A stretch of 6,625 nt of DNA from Methanosalsum sp. (lineage in GTDB: Archaea > Halobacteriota > Methanosarcinia > Methanosarcinales > Methanosarcinaceae). Location of the stretch: contig SKZM01000111.1 of assembly GCA_007127385.1 (NCBI GenBank), forward strand, positions 1 to 6,625, read 5' to 3'. Below, in pieces: positions 6,212-6,625 of this stretch (within the stretch, counting starts at the first letter, position 1; each line of letters opens with the position of its first letter). Under the pieces are notes generated by a model that did not search any database, was not told the DNA's origin, and saw nothing but the letters and a program-made list of their open reading frames with translations. The position numbers and the translations under genes were made by a program.

Positions 6212-6220
6212 CATATAATT
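6212..6220 (+). promoter_or_regulatory. Candidate TATA box for the plus-strand small gene
   Basis: CATATAATT is preceded by CGCAAAGTA, a plausible archaeal BRE and TATA pair. Transcription would start near 6237-6240, giving a leader of about 200 bases through the three hairpins. Another AT-rich candidate is at 6226-6236. Confidence 0.25.
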
Positions 6221-6329
6221 ATCAACCATATACTAAATTGTAGTTTTTTAACCGTGCGAAGTTAATGCAGCTTTCAATTATTGCATCTTCAGGCATAGGT
6301 TAATTCAGTACGAAATGATATGTGCTGGA

Positions 6330-6399
6330 AGGGAGTACTGATACCCCTGGCATGTTGCTGGTTTGAAAGCAGTCAGCCATGAAACACCACACAATGTGG
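6330..6399 (+). promoter_or_regulatory. Structured leader: three consecutive hairpins
   Basis: Three inverted repeats follow each other. At 6330-6348, AGGG and GTA pair with TAC and CCCT around a CTGA loop, with one bulged A. At 6348-6379, TGGC pairs with GCCA, then after a 2x2 internal loop GTTGCT pairs with AGCAGT (two G-T pairs) around an eight-base loop. At 6387-6399, CCACA pairs with TGTGG around CAA. The first two share base 6348, so the full stems cannot both form. The end is 27 bases before the ribosome-binding site at 6427. It could be a cis-regulatory leader or a small RNA; I recognise no known family. Confidence 0.35.
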
Positions 6400-6426
6400 A
6401 AGTATATCAGCAAAAGACAGTTCTTT

Positions 6427-6433
6427 GAGGTGA
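6427..6433 (+). promoter_or_regulatory. Ribosome-binding site GAGGTGA of the 50-residue gene
   Basis: GAGGTGA is a perfect 7-base complement to the archaeal 16S rRNA 3' end and is followed by AGTGAA and ATG at 6440. It is the main evidence that this short frame is translated. Confidence 0.75.
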
Positions 6434-6439
6434 AGTGAA

Positions 6440-6592
6440 ATGTCCAAGTTCCATAAAAGAGATACTGAGCGAAAAGGGGTTAAAAAACATGAAAACCTGG
6501 AAGAGAAATTGATCCATGAAAATCTTAATGACCTTATCGCGACAGAAGAGCTCAGTGAAGAAGAGTCTGAAGGTGGTGAATATTTAGAGTGA
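6440..6592 (+). CDS. Small charged protein of unknown function (50 residues)
   Basis: I do not recognise this protein. It is a 50-codon frame with an ATG placed 6 bases after a perfect GAGGTGA ribosome-binding site. It starts MSKFHKRDTERKGVKKHENL and has two halves of opposite charge: all eight Lys/Arg lie in residues 3-23, while residues 24-50 have ten Asp/Glu and no Lys/Arg. There is no Cys, no signal peptide, no membrane segment and no zinc motif. The middle (about 18-38) could form a charged amphipathic helix with Leu/Ile at 20, 24, 25, 29, 32, 33 and 38. The stop overlaps the probable GTG start of the next gene as GTGA, so it is likely the first gene of a plus-strand operon divergent from rpl15e. 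It could be a small regulator or an adaptor of the downstream protein; that is inference. Confidence 0.7.
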   Translation: MSKFHKRDTERKGVKKHENLEEKLIHENLNDLIATEELSEEESEGGEYLE

Positions 6593-6625
6593 GCAAAAAC
6601 ATAAATCTCAAACTGTTAATTGGAA
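6589..6625 (+). CDS. Start of an unidentified gene (5' end only)
   Basis: A GTG overlapping the stop of the small gene (GTGA, 4-base overlap) opens a frame to the right edge, reading MSKNINLKLLIG. A GGTGGTGA stretch at 6572-6579, inside the small gene, lies 9 bases upstream and could act as the ribosome-binding site. A short polar, lysine-containing start followed by LKLLIG resembles the beginning of a membrane or exported protein, but twelve codons are too few to name a family. Confidence 0.5.
   Translation, partial: MSKNINLKLLIG

Larger units (their letters stand above)
6034..6426. other. Divergent intergenic region between rpl15e and the small plus-strand gene
   Basis: This stretch of nearly 400 bases carries no convincing protein gene on either strand. 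The left part holds the rpl15e leader with alternative hairpins (6083-6102) and a possible TATA box (6136-6143). The middle (about 6150-6330) is AT-rich, with a possible plus-strand TATA box (6212-6220) and a six-T run at 6244-6249. The right part holds three successive hairpins (6330-6399) before the ribosome-binding site of the plus-strand gene. I see no tRNA, insertion sequence or direct-repeat array. Confidence 0.7.

Noticed and set aside
6244..6249. Six-T run as a transcription terminator on the plus strand
   Set aside because: There is no plus-strand gene upstream of it in the window to terminate, and no stable stem precedes it. AT-rich promoter DNA explains it.
6315..6341. Possible C/D box small RNA (ATGATAT and CTGA)
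   Set aside because: The C box has two mismatches to RUGAUGA, and no matching C' and D boxes follow at the expected distances. The CTGA sits in a hairpin loop.
6320..6382. Twenty-codon plus-strand frame within the hairpin region, rich in Cys and Trp
   Set aside because: No ribosome-binding site precedes the ATG at 6320, and the length is within chance. It could be a leader peptide but nothing beyond the open frame supports it.
6379..6438. Nineteen-codon plus-strand frame ending one base before the small gene's ATG
   Set aside because: It lacks a ribosome-binding site. Its end overlaps the GAGGTGA site of the next gene, which more simply explains the sequence.

Overview
The window is a piece of a euryarchaeal chromosome, almost certainly from a methanogen of the Methanosarcinales (Methanosarcinaceae-like). 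The minus strand carries the archaeal exosome superoperon. Its proteins have archaeal-type sequences: a proteasome alpha subunit beginning MQMAPQMGYDRAITVF, an SBDS protein beginning MVSLDEAV, ribosomal protein L15e, and RNase P proteins of the Pop5 and Rpp30 families. The DNA is moderately AT-rich, and the starts are preceded by GGAGG or AGGTGA ribosome-binding sites. Several proteins have strongly acidic C-terminal tails, which would suit a mildly halophilic or salt-tolerant relative, but that is inference.

The minus-strand genes are transcribed from about 6100 down to 1, in this order: rpl15e, an RNA-binding protein of the COG1325/PF01877 family, rnp3 (Rpp30-like), rnp2 (Pop5-like), an 89-base gap with a possible internal promoter, psmA, the SBDS homologue, rrp4, rrp41, and rrp42, which runs off the left edge. 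Most neighbours overlap or lie within 25 bases of each other. The order matches the known archaeal superoperon linking ribosome assembly, tRNA 5' processing, RNA degradation by the exosome, and protein degradation by the proteasome. The degradation machine is built from an Rrp41/Rrp42 hexamer with an Rrp4 cap.

The start codons split this gene run in two. The first four genes appear to use TTG, GTG, TTG and TTG, each TTG placed 5 to 8 bases after a strong ribosome-binding site. The last five genes use ATG. Positioning of the ribosome-binding sites leads me to shorten three obvious frames: SBDS by 3 codons, rpl15e by 3 and rnp3 by 9.

The right end (about 6032 to 6439) is a divergent intergenic region. 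The rpl15e leader contains a short sequence that can fold into two mutually exclusive hairpins. On the plus strand, three consecutive hairpins lie upstream of a strong ribosome-binding site and a 50-residue gene that I do not recognise. That small gene has a basic N-terminal half and an acidic C-terminal half. Its stop overlaps, as GTGA, the probable GTG start of another gene that leaves the right edge.

Most of the window is a well-known conserved region. The parts least explained by known biology are the small plus-strand gene with its structured leader, the run of non-ATG starts, and the acidic tails on PsmA and Rrp41. I do not see evidence for a wholly new system.
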